Assembly (NCBI RefSeq): GCF_902806685.2
Contig: NC_048550.1
Span: forward strand, 10,087,383-10,151,382
DNA length: 64,000 bases
From: Maniola hyperantus
Taxonomy: Eukaryota; Arthropoda; Insecta; Lepidoptera; Nymphalidae
Reading direction: 5' to 3'
Positions 42,946-53,871 of this stretch are shown piece after piece. Position numbers and translations under genes: made by a program. The first letter of the stretch is position 1. Every line of letters starts with the position of its first letter. The notes under the pieces are model-generated. The model was not told the origin of the DNA, made no database searches, and was given only the letters and a program-made list of their open reading frames with translations.

Positions 42946-43918
42946 TTTCGAAAATCATTGCAACACTAGCTTTGTTTAAAAAAAAAAAAAAGTTACAACA
43001 TTTTTTTTTTTTTATTTATTTGTGCAAGACATGTTTTCAATTTTAATACCCACACGTGGTCTTTCTTGAAAAGCTTGATTTACTTTTGTGTGTTTTGAAT
43101 AAAAAGAGAAAGAAAGAAGGATTATTTTGTGTAGAGATGCGCTAAGGAGTGGTGAAAGTGGCCGTGATTTAATGGAGTTAAACTCAAAACTCGAATCATT
43201 TATTCAAAATAGTTAAGTTTAGTTAATTTACAATTTTGACTGTCAGTTGTTGGAGTTATGTGGTATGGTGGTGATGGTGAATTGCGTAAGCTTGGAGCTA
43301 AGGCTACGAGGGTTCCAAACTACTTGGTTTCCTTACTAAATGGTTATAGCATTGGGAGTGTGATGTCCCAGCACGGTTGTCATCTAATTTAATAGCTAGT
43401 GATCTGATGTTTTCAGCTGCTGAGATTGACTATCTAGACACTCTCAGATCATGATGCTACTTGGGCATTGGCAGTAAGGGTTGAAAAAAAAGTGCGATAT
43501 AGGTCTGCATGGTCTTAATATGGGAGGGACTACAACGGGGATAATACGAAATAATTTTATTCATGAAATTTATCTTGTCCCTTACATTTTCGAATATTCG
43601 GAAAGCGTCGGCGAGGCATTTGATTCCTTTCATGATGTTGTATAACTTTTCTATGTGCTGTGTTTACCCTTTAAGAAGGTGAAAATGGATAATTGTAATA
43701 ATAAAACGGTATGGTTGACTGAAGGGATTTTTGGTATAATAGAGTCACCGAGTGACACTGAAGCTGGGCTAAGATGAGATGAGGACTGGCTCTGTAGAGG
43801 AGTGCGCTATTCGCCTATGCAGTGTATTTGCAGACATAGTTAATCAGTCGTTTGAATGAGGGGTTTTAGGGGTTGCTAGGCAACTTAAACATTTCTATAG
43901 TTACCATTCCTGTAGCCC

Positions 43919-45160
43919 GTGTTCAAAAAAAAGGCGATTGATGTGGCACCGTACTATAACATTGGTGCCAATATTAGCGGGAATGATTGGAAAGGTAATG
44001 GTGAAACGTCTCAAAAAAAAAATTCGATGCCAATGGTGTGCTCGTGGATGAACGATTTGGTTTTTGCAATGACAGCTCCACTGTTGAGGATTGTTTCTGT
44101 TTAAGTGGAATAGATAATGATAGCCTGAATGACAGGGTACCTATTGCTATTATTTTTCAGGATGTGACTAAGGCTTTTGACTTTGTGAATGATAAAATAT
44201 TATTGGATAAATTAGATGGATATGGTGTTGAAAGAAGAGCTTATGAATGGATAGAGTCGTATTTGAATGGACCGAAAATGTGCGCTGGGATTGCTAGAAT
44301 GAAAAATAATACCAAAGGGTGTACGGATCTCCACTGGAATGTGATAAGCGGGGGGTACCTCAGACTGTATGGTATGTGTGGTGTATTAGAATCCTTCCGT
44401 TTGAACTGACTTCAAAAACGGAGGAGGTTTTTAAATTCGCCGGAATATTTGTTTTTTTTTTTGTAACTTGTATTGGTGACATTACGATAGCGACCACTGT
44501 TCGTTGTGTATTGTTTGCAGATGATAGAATAATGTTGAAGGAATGTAGGAATGGGAATTGAACGGCGCTTTGGAGGATAATTAATTGAATTAGTAATAAT
44601 GACTTGGAAGTGCGCTTAAATAAAACTAAAATGATGCAGTTCATGATCATGCGACGATGGAGAGGGTTGATGAGTTAAAGTTTTTGGGAATAATTTGCGA
44701 CAGGAACTCTAATTTGAGGGTGCACATTAGGTGTGTGTGCTGAATTGGACGAATTTGTGTATGCGTTGGGGGTCTTTCCACTGTGATGTATGAGCATAGA
44801 GGATATGGGCGTATTTATTAGGAGATGTCAAAAATATTTCCAACGAGATTATGAGGTAAAGATGAGTGGGTCGGTTGGATGCACGCACGAGCTATGCATT
44901 TCAGAATGTCACAGTGGTACATGCATGAAAAGCGTTTGCGCTATGGCTGTAAAAAAAAAATGAACAATAAGCTGCCGATTGACCTCAAAAGGATGAGTTT
45001 GGATGTGTATAAGGAAGAGCTTAGTGAATTGCTTTTGGAAAAGTGCTATTGCGACGTTAAAGAATATTTGATTTATAAAAATGGGTTGTCTAAACGGCGA
45101 GGTGGCCATTTAGATGATAAACGGCGAGGTGGCTGTTTTGAAAAAAAGGGAGTTGTCTAA
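43919..45160 (+). pseudogene. Broken LINE reverse transcriptase inside the LTR element
   Basis: Pieces in order on the plus strand: ANGVLVDERFGF (about 44030-44065); IIFQDVTKAFDF with the first catalytic Asp, then DKILLDKLDGYGV and EWIESYLNGP (44150-44270); GVPQ, the start of the GVPQGS motif (44350); LFADD with the catalytic Asp pair (44508-44525); KFLGIICDRNS after a frame change (about 44680); and NKLPIDLKRMSLDVYKEELS then LLLEKCYCDVKEYL (44965-45070), like the C-terminus of CR1/Jockey-type LINEs. At least three frame changes and stops break it, and a 'GACTTCAAAAACGGAGGAGG' repeat is inserted at 44408. The endonuclease part is missing or unrecognisable (43140-43900). Confidence 0.7.
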
Positions 45161-45204
45161 AAGGCGAGGTGGCCATTTAGATGATAAACGGCGAGGTGGC
45201 TGTT
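45086..45204. repeat. 67-bp tandem duplication
   Basis: TTGTCTAAACGGCGAGGTGG at 45086 and TTGTCTAAAAGGCGAGGTGG at 45153 start two units with period 67; CGGCGAGGTGG occurs within each a second time and a diverged CGGCGGCGTGG follows at about 45222. Confidence 0.85.
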
Positions 45205-45596
45205 CCGATAATGGATGGACGGCGGCGTGGCCGTTTCAGCTGAGGGGAGTTAGCTTGGTGTATAGTGTGGTGGGTGTTTGGAACAGGTGATAGGATCAGT
45301 AGCGGGGTACTGCTGGAGTTCGGATTTCATGAGACATAATTATGAGCGGTGAGTCTATTATGGCAAATGGTGCAGTGTGTTTTAGAAGTTGCTACTATGG
45401 ATAAAGTTGGGCTATGCTTTAGTTGTGTCATGCTTGTTTTATTTGTAATGGTTGTGATATGCATGCTTTAGAATATGTGGTTTGTGTGCTTGTGCTGATT
45501 GTCAGGATGAACGAGCGGATGTTCTGACGTTTATAAAATGTTTGTGCTTGATACATACTAGCGCCCGAGGACGGTCGCATGTCAGAATGGCCGTAT
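45205..45596 (+). other. 3' interior of the LTR element
   Basis: Non-coding. GCGCCCGAGGACGGTCGCAT immediately before the right LTR occupies the place of the polypurine region but is not a good purine run. Confidence 0.4.
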
Positions 45597-46854
45597 TGGA
45601 GGGTCGATATTGAAAGAGTTCTTACTGTATGTACACTCCGTGAAAAGAAACGTATGAGCTTTACTCTACGGAAGGTAGCCATCTTTATTTTAGTTGTCAG
45701 AGTTGGATTTTGACACGCACGCATTTTGTTGTTGTTCACAATTTTCTCTCGCATTAAATTAATTAAGTATCAGATTATAGCTTAGCTAATTATTATTCTT
45801 TGAGATAGGTAGGTAGTTTCTTAATCGTGATATTTAATTCGGTGATTGTGATATAGTTAGAACAGTAATTGTTCGATGCTAATGTACATTGTGTTAAATC
45901 GTAACATCTAGTGCCATCCGGTGACTTTGTCTGCAAAGCACTATTAATAATGTTCGCGTAGTTGTTTGACGAATATGGAGTACTAATTATTGGTGAATAT
46001 TAGAGTAATTCGTGAGTTAACGTTTGGCTCAGTGGATAGATTATTATAAGGACATCCGTTAAGGTTATTTCTGCAGACGCTAGTGATTTAGAGTGTAATT
46101 GGAGATATACCGGCAGTTGAGATAATGATTAGTTTGAAGTGATAGTTTAGTGTGATAGTAACTTGAAGTTAACTTTGAAAGTAGGTACCCGCTGTAGAAT
46201 CGTATAACCCGGTTGATAAAGAATCATTGATGACTCTCGTGTAATGTTGAAATGGATTAGACAATGAGTTGCCCATGAGATCGAATAGCTTACATTCTAC
46301 CTGGTTTCTGTTGTGATCGCTTATTTGGGTGGATATAGTAGTCGTGGCGCGTGTGGCGCACGATGCTATGGTGTTCTGTATGCAGATGTGCACAGAGTGG
46401 AGAAGGTAGAGCTATTGCGATATTCTGAATTAGTAATGAGAAGTCAATTATAAGATCTGGTTTAGATCGTAAGAGAGTCGATGCAATGATCCTTTTAAGA
46501 GCGTTCATGAAGTTGTGATTGATTACCTTGAGATGATTAGATAACGGAGTAGGTCGTGACTTGATTGAGAGGTTGCAATAGCAATTGCGCCCTAATCACA
46601 CGATGTAGTGTTTAGCTTAGGTTAGCTAGTTTAGAGTGAGGTGAGGGGTCGCTGTGAGGGGTGGTTGGAGGCGACCATAGGTAGGGTTAGGTTAGGGTGA
46701 TCTGGTTGTGTTACGTTGATGGTTTCCATGTGCGATACGTTACTGAGAACTATTTGTAAAGAACATGGATTAAAGTACCTACTTATTAATTACTACCTTC
46801 TGATGTCGGCTAAAGATGAATAATAATTATCAGCCATCCTCCTGTTCTCCGACA
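45597..46854 (+). repeat. Right (3') LTR
   Basis: Same length as the left LTR (1258 bp) and identical as far as I can read apart from position 46179. Confidence 0.9.
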
Positions 46855-46856
46855 TA

Positions 46857-47021
46857 TATAAGTCCCCCAAATTGCTATTGCGCTGGAACCATGTCTCATT
46901 AACATCGAAATGACGTCATTTGACTATATTTAAGTAAAAATATACCATCAGCTCGAAACTTCAGTCTCGTGCTGACGTCACTAAAATGGCGGCCACGCGC
47001 ATTAGCAATTTGCGGGACTTA
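46857..47021. mobile_element. MITE, 'TAAGTCCCGCAAA' family, copy 2
   Basis: TATAAGTCCCCCAAATTGCT to AGCAATTTGCGGGACTTAT. The LTR element's target duplication overlaps the first bases of this MITE. Confidence 0.88.
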
Positions 47022-47210
47022 TACCTAGCTATACCTTTCAAAAGTGACGGATGGTTGGCAACTAGAGTACACGCAGCTTGGGAAGTGCCGGCGAGTGGCG
47101 GTGCAGTACGCTGAGTTAGCGCTTTTCACGGTGATGTGGACACATGAGTGAAAATTATACTCTGTGATATGGGCGAGAGACGGCTATTTCCACCTACGGT
47201 TCCACGTTAG

Positions 47211-47450
47211 GCATCGCCAAGGTCTGCATCCGTGCGTAGTCGAAATTCCAAGGATACGTACGAAGCGGTTTGCCTCCTCATTTCTAATTTGAACCGCTAA
47301 GATTTGAAAGGGTTTTCAGCATCAGTTTATTCCAATTATAATATGGGTACCTTCAAGGTCAAGAGTGAATAGGCATCTTCTAAGCCAGCGCGCTCCATCT
47401 TAGGCTGCATCATCACTTGCAGCAAAGCGCTGGTCTATAATATATTTAAA
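47211..47450 (+). pseudogene. LINE ORF2 end and 3' tail, copy 2
   Basis: GCCAAGGTCTGCATCCGTGC, GATACGTACGAAGCGGTTTG and AATATGGGTACCTTCAAGGT CAAG match 35735-35950; a 20-bp insertion and frame changes break the coding part. Confidence 0.7.
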
Positions 47451-48055
47451 AAAAGCGGTGCGCCTCTGTGACCCGTGAACCGCACGCCACGCGCGTTGCC
47501 ATTTGAACGTGCTCATCTTCATTATAACAATTTCAAATACTTACCTGTCAATGTAAATAAGCTGCATTTAACTTAATAAAATAAATAAGCTAAACCTCGG
47601 CACCAAACCACTCCGTCTGTATGCCTTGCACAGATAACTCTGTATCTTTACTTATAACACTATTTAAATTTTTCGATTTATCAACGATATATTTAGATGG
47701 AGACCTTCAATAATACTTAATTAATTAATTAAGGCTGGCTACCACTCCCTTATTTTAATTAGTTCACAAACTTTACTGAATACGCTGAATATTAAATAAC
47801 ATTTCGGGTGACGAAATGTTTATTTGTCTGATTTTCGTTTTAGTTTTCGTTTAAATTTAGTAATTTTAAGAAGGGTAATGTAAAATTTCAGTTGTGTACC
47901 TACTGGAAATTTCATGCCTTGAGGTGTCACGGTCTGTAATATTTTAGGCTAGGTGCTCGGGCTACCATTTCTTGAACGTATACAACTCTCTACAAGTCAT
48001 AGCGTCTAAAGATTCCATTATAAATTATGGATTGTAATGTCTTTGTTTTTTCTAG
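47451..48055. other. End of intron 1
   Basis: No repeat recognised; ends in the polypyrimidine tract and AG at 48055. Confidence 0.5.
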
Positions 48056-48246
48056 CACTTGCGTTGGTCACACACGCACACACAAAGCCTGGAGTGCGAG
48101 GAGCATCTACTAGCGAGGTGTAGTAACCGGCCGAGGGTGAATTCCGCCATCTTCGTCTCCGCCGAGCCAACTGGATTCGCGGGCTTTGATCCGAGCGAGT
48201 TCCTCAGGAGGCACGGATCGCAGTCACAACTGTGTCGTAAAGCCAG
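48056..48246 (+). CDS. Exon B of the same unnamed membrane protein gene
   Basis: A 191-bp exon with a strong acceptor (pyrimidine-rich tract ending TTTTTTCTAG, then CAC) and donor GCCAG/GTAACA. Read from CAC it is open throughout and gives 63 codons plus two bases, so it starts in phase 0, matching exon A, and ends in phase 2, matching exon C. The peptide includes LECEEHLLARC, a TGFAGFDPSEFLRRHGS segment and a basic RKARSAD sequence across the junction to exon C; RRHGS and RKARS look like basophilic kinase sites (inference). GC content is higher than the flanking DNA and no repeat match is seen, except its own partial copy 390 bp downstream. I do not recognise the protein family. Confidence 0.68.
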
Positions 48247-48439
48247 GTAACATAAGGGTCATATTCGTGTAGGTAAAACGTCCGGACATGTTATGATACG
48301 TTGGGCAATCCCCCCATTAAGAGCACGAATGATCTCAAGGCTCAAGCCAGTCGTTCAAAGCCACTGGACACAAGCGGCACAAAATGTTGTGTGCTGGTCC
48401 TTGCGAGAGATCAATATTCACCAGTTAACTCTATCAGTT

Positions 48440-48536
48440 ATGGTAACACGTGCACATACTAAGCTTGGAGTGTGAGGAGCATCTACTAGAGAGGTGTAGT
48501 AACAGACCGAGGGTGAATTCCGCCATCTTCGTCTAA
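48440..48536 (+). pseudogene. Partial duplicate of exon B with in-frame stop
   Basis: This intronic segment repeats about the first half of exon B (roughly 48064-48160). From AGC at 48462 it encodes SLECEEHLLERC and then NRPRVNSAIFV, followed by TAA (48534-48536). Over these 24 codons it differs from exon B in four: three are synonymous (CTG/TTG, TGC/TGT, CGG/AGA) and one changes Ala to Glu. Upstream the match is weaker and there is an in-frame TAA at TGGTAACAC. An AG at CATACTAAG would place C TTG GAG in the phase left by exon B, so splicing from B is possible on paper, but there is no pyrimidine tract. It is either a decaying exon duplicate or an alternative terminal exon. Confidence 0.6.
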
Positions 48537-49332
48537 GTATAGAACCGAACGTCGTATGTACGCGTGTCTGCGAAGGAGTTGTTGAACTTCTAAAGAAAAA
48601 TATATTAAATCTAGATTTATGTGCGATCATACTTATTCGCTTTCAGCTTTTTATCCGAGAAATCTCTGTGAAATTGCAGCAGAAATGTCGTAAATTTTTG
48701 GTTTATTGGCTCGACTATGAAACCTTACGTTACGCTTGACCCAACACGAACCTGACTGGTCATTTTCTTTAGCGAATTCTTGAGGCAAAATATTCTTACA
48801 GTCGAAATTGTGCCCTAAAGCCATGTACAACAAAATAAATATTTGTGTGTCTAGTTTTACACGTGACGGTATTCACAGCTTTCTGCTTTTTGTTTTGCAA
48901 CTATTATGTCTTTAGATTGCTTCAGGAGTCCAGTGTGAGTGAGGGTGAGCATGAAAACGCTTTTGATTTTGTTTGAAATGCTTTCATATTCATATTAAAG
49001 TGGCTTTTAAGTTTCACAACTACCAGCTACGAAATAATTCACGTTGCGAGGTGTGAAACGGCAAAATTCCATTTTACGCTTGAGAACAATCTTTTGTTTT
49101 GTAGTTTTTAATAGAAACGAAAAGTAGAAATGAGTTTTAGTTTAGTTTAGATTATTAATTAATTATATTTAACGAGAAAAAATTATATTTAAGAAAAGCT
49201 ACGACTGCGGTGACCTATTCTCGAAATCCTAAACGAATCCTCTTACCTCAAACGAATAGGTATCTTTTTCGTCATGAGTAAAAAGATAAAAAGCTTGGTA
49301 ATATATAATAAAATAATTGGTAGACACATTAT
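48537..49332. other. Intron 2 DNA, nothing recognised
   Basis: AT-rich, apparently unique. Confidence 0.4.
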
Positions 49333-49480
49333 ATTATCACAACTAATATAAGAAATGCAAGAATGTGCTTGTTGGTTTATCCTTCAATTAGGTACGCCGC
49401 AACAAGGCAAATGAACGATTTGTTTTTTTTTGCATGAATATAGGTAAAAGCCTGGAGAGTGACATAGACTAACGCGGCCA
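49333..49480 (-). repeat. Family B variant
   Basis: GCTTGTTGGTTTATCCTTCA, GTACGCCGCAACAAGGC and GCCTGGAGAGTGACATAGAC match the variant at 57277-57482. Confidence 0.7.
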
Positions 49481-50001
49481 CCATATAGTTGCGTATAAAA
49501 AAAAAGGTAAAGCTGTTATATAAATATCACAAGTCTTCGTGGCGAACGCTGTGCAAATAGTTAAAGTACCACGAATACAATTATTTATAGTAGAAAGTTC
49601 CTCTCAAGCTATATGTGCGAAACCGGGATGGGTCACTAGTATAAAATAATTCAAGGTTTTCTAATTTCGTTTCAAAACAAGGTCAAAAACAACATTTCTT
49701 CAATGTAATTTCAAACAAGTAACGAACTTAAGTTTAAAATGGTTTATGAACATTTTGCTAATACTATTAAACCTTTGTAGGACTGCAAATAGTAAAACTA
49801 GATTGGTCGCTCCGAACTCAAATAAACTGAATCGTGTTTGTGGAAATGAAACATAATTTAAACAAAAATACAACTAGTTTTATAATTCGTAACTAAGTAC
49901 GTGAAACACGAAATCTACACGAAATACCTACTCAAAAAATAATATAAATTATGGCCATGGCAATGATATTACGAGTCTTTACAAAAAAATATTAAATTAT
50001 A

Positions 50002-50155
50002 CACTAGATAATATTCGCGGCTTCGCTCGCCTTAAATAGTTTTTTTAAATATCGTGGGAACTTTGATTTTCCGGGACAAAAAGTAGCTAGCCTATGTTCA
50101 TTCCTGGGTTGCAAACTATCTCTAAATATGCCTTTTATCAAAATCGGCTAATCGC
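50002..50155 (+). repeat. Family B element, 3'-truncated
   Basis: ACTAGATAATATTCGCGGCT to TTATCAAAATCGGCTAATCG. Confidence 0.75.
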
Positions 50156-50276
50156 AAGTAAAAATACGTAAGCAGAGTCCAGTGCCAACACCCTGTTGAT
50201 ATCGTCAGATTTCTTCGGTGCGCCTAATGTGACCGAATCTTGCTGTTAACGTCACATGTCTTTTTGATTATGAAAA

Positions 50277-50480
50277 ACAAGATAATGCCCGCGACTTCGT
50301 CAGCGTGGATTTAGATTTGTTAAAATCCCGTGGGAACTCTTTAATTTTCTGGGATAAAAAGCATATCTTCCCCGGAATGCAAGCTATATTTGTACCAAAC
50401 TTCGTCAAAATCGGTTGAACGGATGAGCCGTGAAAGGCTAGCAGACAGACAGACAGACACATTTATAATATTAGTATGGA
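50277..50480 (+). repeat. Family B element, full length
   Basis: ACAAGATAATGCCCGCGACT to CAGACAGACAGACAC and TTTATAATATTAGTATGGA; ends 71 bp before exon C. Confidence 0.88.
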
Positions 50481-50551
50481 TTATTGCCTGCTGGTCTGGT
50501 AGCTCTTTCGACTCTTCTGGTGGTTACCTTAAATCGTGATAATCTTTACAG

Positions 50552-50771
50552 GTCGGCAGACAACATACCTCTGACAACGATGAGTGATTCATCAGAACGG
50601 CTGTGCACCGTCAAAGCACCTCGAGAGGAGACGATCAACGAAGAAGGGTGCAAATCAGACGACAGTGCAGGTAGCGTGGAGACGGTAAAACACTTCGGTC
50701 TACCGATCCTCTCCGTATCCGGACCCTCACCCCCTGATGAGGACTACGACCAAATAGATGAGTACCTGTAG
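50552..50771 (+). CDS. Exon C (last coding exon) of the unnamed membrane protein gene
   Basis: Terminal coding exon. The acceptor AATCTTTACAG precedes G TCG GCA, which completes the AG left by exon B and restores the frame RKARSADNIPLTT. The frame then stays open for 72 residues to TAG. The peptide is hydrophilic and acidic (ETINEEGCKSDDSAGS, PSPPDEDYDQIDEYL at the C-terminus), consistent with the cytoplasmic tail of a single-span protein. With exons A and B the predicted product is about 204 residues if no exon is missing. A family B repeat ends only 72 bp upstream of the acceptor. The DNA after the stop, to about 51300, is non-repetitive and probably 3' UTR; no clear AATAAA is seen close by (one at about 52872 is outside repeats). 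Confidence 0.66.
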
Positions 50772-51385
50772 CATTTCCATACCGGTTTCCAGCTGAAATA
50801 CGTACTGGAAAAGATGCGGCCGCCTTGGCCGAGTCCTGCGCAAAGCCCCTAAGAAATAGACTTATCTACAAGTAGTAAAGAACTATGTATCGCACTGATC
50901 TCTGTGAACTATTACTCGCACAAACTTGCGTTATTCTCTCGTGTATATTGTGTGTGAAAAGTGTTTTGTGATTGCATCTATGCGCTCTACAACGAATTTT
51001 TAAAGACTCTCGGCTGATCTATCGCTACTCAAAGTGTGTCTTGATGAGGGACCATGGACATTTTCGGGGTGTTTTGTCAAATATTTAACTGATTTTTAAT
51101 TTAAAACTCAGTAAACGAAAGTCTGAGCCGATAGGGAATCAGTTCATGTTGGAATTTGGTGAAAGTTGGTAGAGTTGTGGTGGGGAGTGTCCTCAACAAA
51201 TTATTTAAAGTCTTGAGGGAGTATTTATGTAGATTGTATGTATCATGTAATAGCTGGTAAGTTTTAGGTGTACCTACTGCTTGACTGAGATGGCTCGTGA
51301 GATAGTGCGGGTTATGGGAGGGTGACAGGGACGTAGATTTCGTTGATTTTTATACCAACTGTCACCCTCTTAATAATATAATGAA

Positions 51386-51539
51386 TACATTTTGAGATCT
51401 CACTTGCCATTTTAACTCTACGTGTCAACAACTGTCAAGTCAAAAGTACGATTATAGTCCTTATTTTAAAGGCGAACAGCACTTTTGACATGATAGTTGA
51501 CACATAGAGCTAAAATGGCGAATGTAATCTCAAAATGTA
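51386..51539. mobile_element. MITE with TACATTTTGAGAT ends
   Basis: TACATTTTGAGATCTCACTT and GCCATTTTAACTCTA at the left pair with TAGAGCTAAAATGGCGAATG and ATCTCAAAATGTA at the right. It lies about 600 bp after the host gene's stop codon. A smaller inverted pair (GAGGGTGACAG / CTGTCACCCTC) lies just upstream at 51317-51371. Confidence 0.82.
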
Positions 51540-51599
51540 CGCTACTATAGTTGCCACTTTTTCTTTTATTTTAAATTCTCAAAAATTATACTTACCAAA

Positions 51600-52094
51600 A
51601 AATAGATAGATAGGTAGATAGATAGAAATACTTTATTGCACACAAAATAAAATACGGAAAACCTTTTTCACATTTTTTTTTTTTTTTTTTTTTAATACAA
51701 TAAAACTTAAAGCTAGCCTTATCTAATTACTATATAAATCATGACCGCGTGGAATGGTGCCAAGAATACTGGCTGCATTTCCGCGCTGGACAGCCAGGCT
51801 GATCCGCTGCGCAAAAAATGAGCCAGCCCTTCTGTCACCAGTTGAGGCTATTAATCGCGGTGAAATGTCTCGTAAAAAATTTTTAGCACTAAGACTCCAT
51901 GGCCCCAGGGTCTCCACGGCAAACGGCACAAAAATGTAACTCTCTATAAGAGAGGCATACTTGCGCCGCTTGCCGTTTTCAGCTGTTTCTGCTGCGGCTC
52001 CCGGTCTTGATGCTGTCTTCCTGATATGACACGGGGCCTATGTGTCAACGCAAGTTGCATCCCACATTAGCGCCCGTCCCCGTTCCCAGGGAAC
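51600..52094 (-). pseudogene. LINE C-terminal fragment with 3' tail
   Basis: On the minus strand the frame reads LTLVPWERGR, WDATCVDT, stop, then AAAETAENGKRRKYASL, YIFVPFAVETLGPWSLSAK, QRISLAVQRGNAASILGTIP and RGHDLYSN, stop. I know this arrangement as the C-terminal part of a widespread metazoan non-LTR retrotransposon protein; the clade is not fixed. One in-frame stop is present and the 5' part is missing. The tail runs through an A-run (T-run at 51669-51692 on the plus strand) and TGCAATAAAGTA to a GATA microsatellite (51601-51630). Confidence 0.65.
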
Positions 52095-53255
52095 CAGCGT
52101 CAATCCATATTTTTTTTAGTTTATTTTATTTTTACGGTATATTTTAATGAAATCTATATTTTTGATAAATTGAGAGTTTTAGCTGTTCTCCCCAATCTCC
52201 CGAGATTTTAAGTTGTTCTGAACACTCCCTTCCATGATTTTGTAATTGAATTTAGTTTGCCACATTCTTCCTTTACTGAGCTATACATCGGTCTCTATTG
52301 AGTGTTTAGTTGATATCGAAATTCGGTAATCTAATTTTAATTATCACATAATATAGTTAGATTGTAAGAGACTGCACAATATATTAAAAAAAGATTTATC
52401 GAAATTTAACTTGTGCCACTTTATATTACTCTATATTTTATGAATTAACCAACGTGTATGATAGTATTTTTCTTAAGCAATCTATATATAAGTTTAAAAT
52501 ATGAGCTTAGGTATTATAAACCTTAACAAAATTATTACCTTCATTAAGTACTGTACATAGGGTATTTAAAATGTTTTTTTAAATAACATTTTTTGATCTT
52601 TGGCATTTTATTTCATTTTACCTAATTTGTCAAAGAAATAACAAAATGATAAAAAGTTAATATTACCAAAAATGTTTTCAAACATCATGTCATATATTAC
52701 TTATTATAATTATTGCTGTAATTTAACCATTAAAAAGTGTCATATTTCTTTAAAGTTTTAAATTATTTGTAAATTTTTGCAGAGAATTTTTATTATTATT
52801 ATTAGAGTATTTTATAGGTTTACGTGCAGAAGCTCATAAAAACTATGTTAAATATCTTCAGTGTCTTGTAAAATAAAGTATTCGACTAGTCTTAGAATAC
52901 ATTTTGATAGATTATGCCTATAATAATATTATAAACTAGTTTTCGATTGCCTGTAGTCGTATTCGCAATTTTGTCTTAAAGACTATTCAAATAATAATAC
53001 TTGTCTATGTGGTTATAGAGTTAGTGTAGAATTGAAGGTTGAACTTTGGTCCAATGAATCGTATTATCAGCACCATGGTGTTTTAGGAAGTAAGCGAGTG
53101 ATGAATTTTATAAGATAAGATCAGACAAGTGATTACTATGGGATGCTGATTTATCTTTTTAAACTAAGGGATTACTCGTACTTATAGAAAATTAAATATT
53201 GTATATTTTACGACTACTAAATCTGAAATACTGATAAATATGTGTAACTACATGG
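52095..53255. other. AT-rich DNA, possible extension of the host 3' UTR
   Basis: No repeat or frame recognised. AATAAA at about 52872 could be a poly(A) signal if the transcript runs this far. Confidence 0.3.
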
Positions 53256-53421
53256 TATAAGTCCCGCAAATTGCTATTGCGCTGGAACCATGTCTCATTA
53301 ACATCAAAATGACGCCATTTGACGTATAATTTAGTAAAAATATACTATCAGCTCGAAACTTCAGGCTAGTGCTAACGTCACTAAAATGGCGGCCACGCGC
53401 ATAAGCAATTTGCGGGACTTA
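53256..53421. mobile_element. MITE, 'TAAGTCCCGCAAA' family, copy 3
   Basis: TATAAGTCCCGCAAATTGCT to AGCAATTTGCGGGACTTATA, the cleanest copy of the family. Confidence 0.9.
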
Positions 53422-53687
53422 TATTGACGACTCCTAGGATGCAATTTTAAGCGAAATAAATGACACGAAGCAAAGTGAAGAAGTTCTTAATATATTGTAA
53501 ATAATAAATAACCCTAAAAGTATTAATTTTATCTTCTGTAAAAGTACATCATTACATAATATACCTATCCACTGATCGAATTCTGTTGATTTTATAACAC
53601 TAGCACAGGGATATCTACTCGTGTGACTTTAGTATGAGGGTCTAGGGTCGTTACAATGTAAACGGGGAATCTAAGATGATAATACTA

Positions 53688-53871
53688 TCCATACTAATAT
53701 TATAAATGAGAAAGTCTGTCTGTCTGTCTGTCTGCTAACCTTTCACGGCCCATCCGTTCAACCGGTTTAAACGAAATTTGGTACGGACATAGTTTGCATA
53801 CCGGGGAAGGACTACTTTTTATCTCGGAAAACCAACTCCACGCGGACGAAGTCGCGGGTGTCATCTAGTAT
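53688..53871 (-). repeat. Family B element
   Basis: TCCATACTAATATTATAAAT, TGTCTGTCTGTCTGCTAACC and GAAGTCGCGGGTGTCATCTA. Confidence 0.85.

Larger units (their letters stand above)
41651..46859 (+). mobile_element. Complete LTR retroelement with LINE-derived interior
   Basis: Two 1258-bp direct repeats (41656-42913 and 45597-46854) start TGGAGGGTCGATATTG and end GTTCTCCGACA, the TG...CA form of LTRs. They are flanked by TATAT on both sides (41651-41655, 46855-46859), a 5-bp duplication. The interior is 2683 bp. No gag, protease, integrase or RNase H motif is visible; instead there is a broken LINE-type reverse transcriptase in the same orientation. The orientation is inferred from the stem joining the left LTR end to TCAGAAG at the start of the interior. 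The element is non-autonomous and must have been mobilised by another LTR element's proteins. It sits in intron 1 of the host gene, sense, and abuts a MITE. Confidence 0.88.

Noticed and set aside
42228..46508. Minus-strand frames of 72-74 codons present twice (42228/46169 and 42349/46290)
   Set aside because: Duplicated only because they lie in the two identical LTRs; no domain or initiation context.
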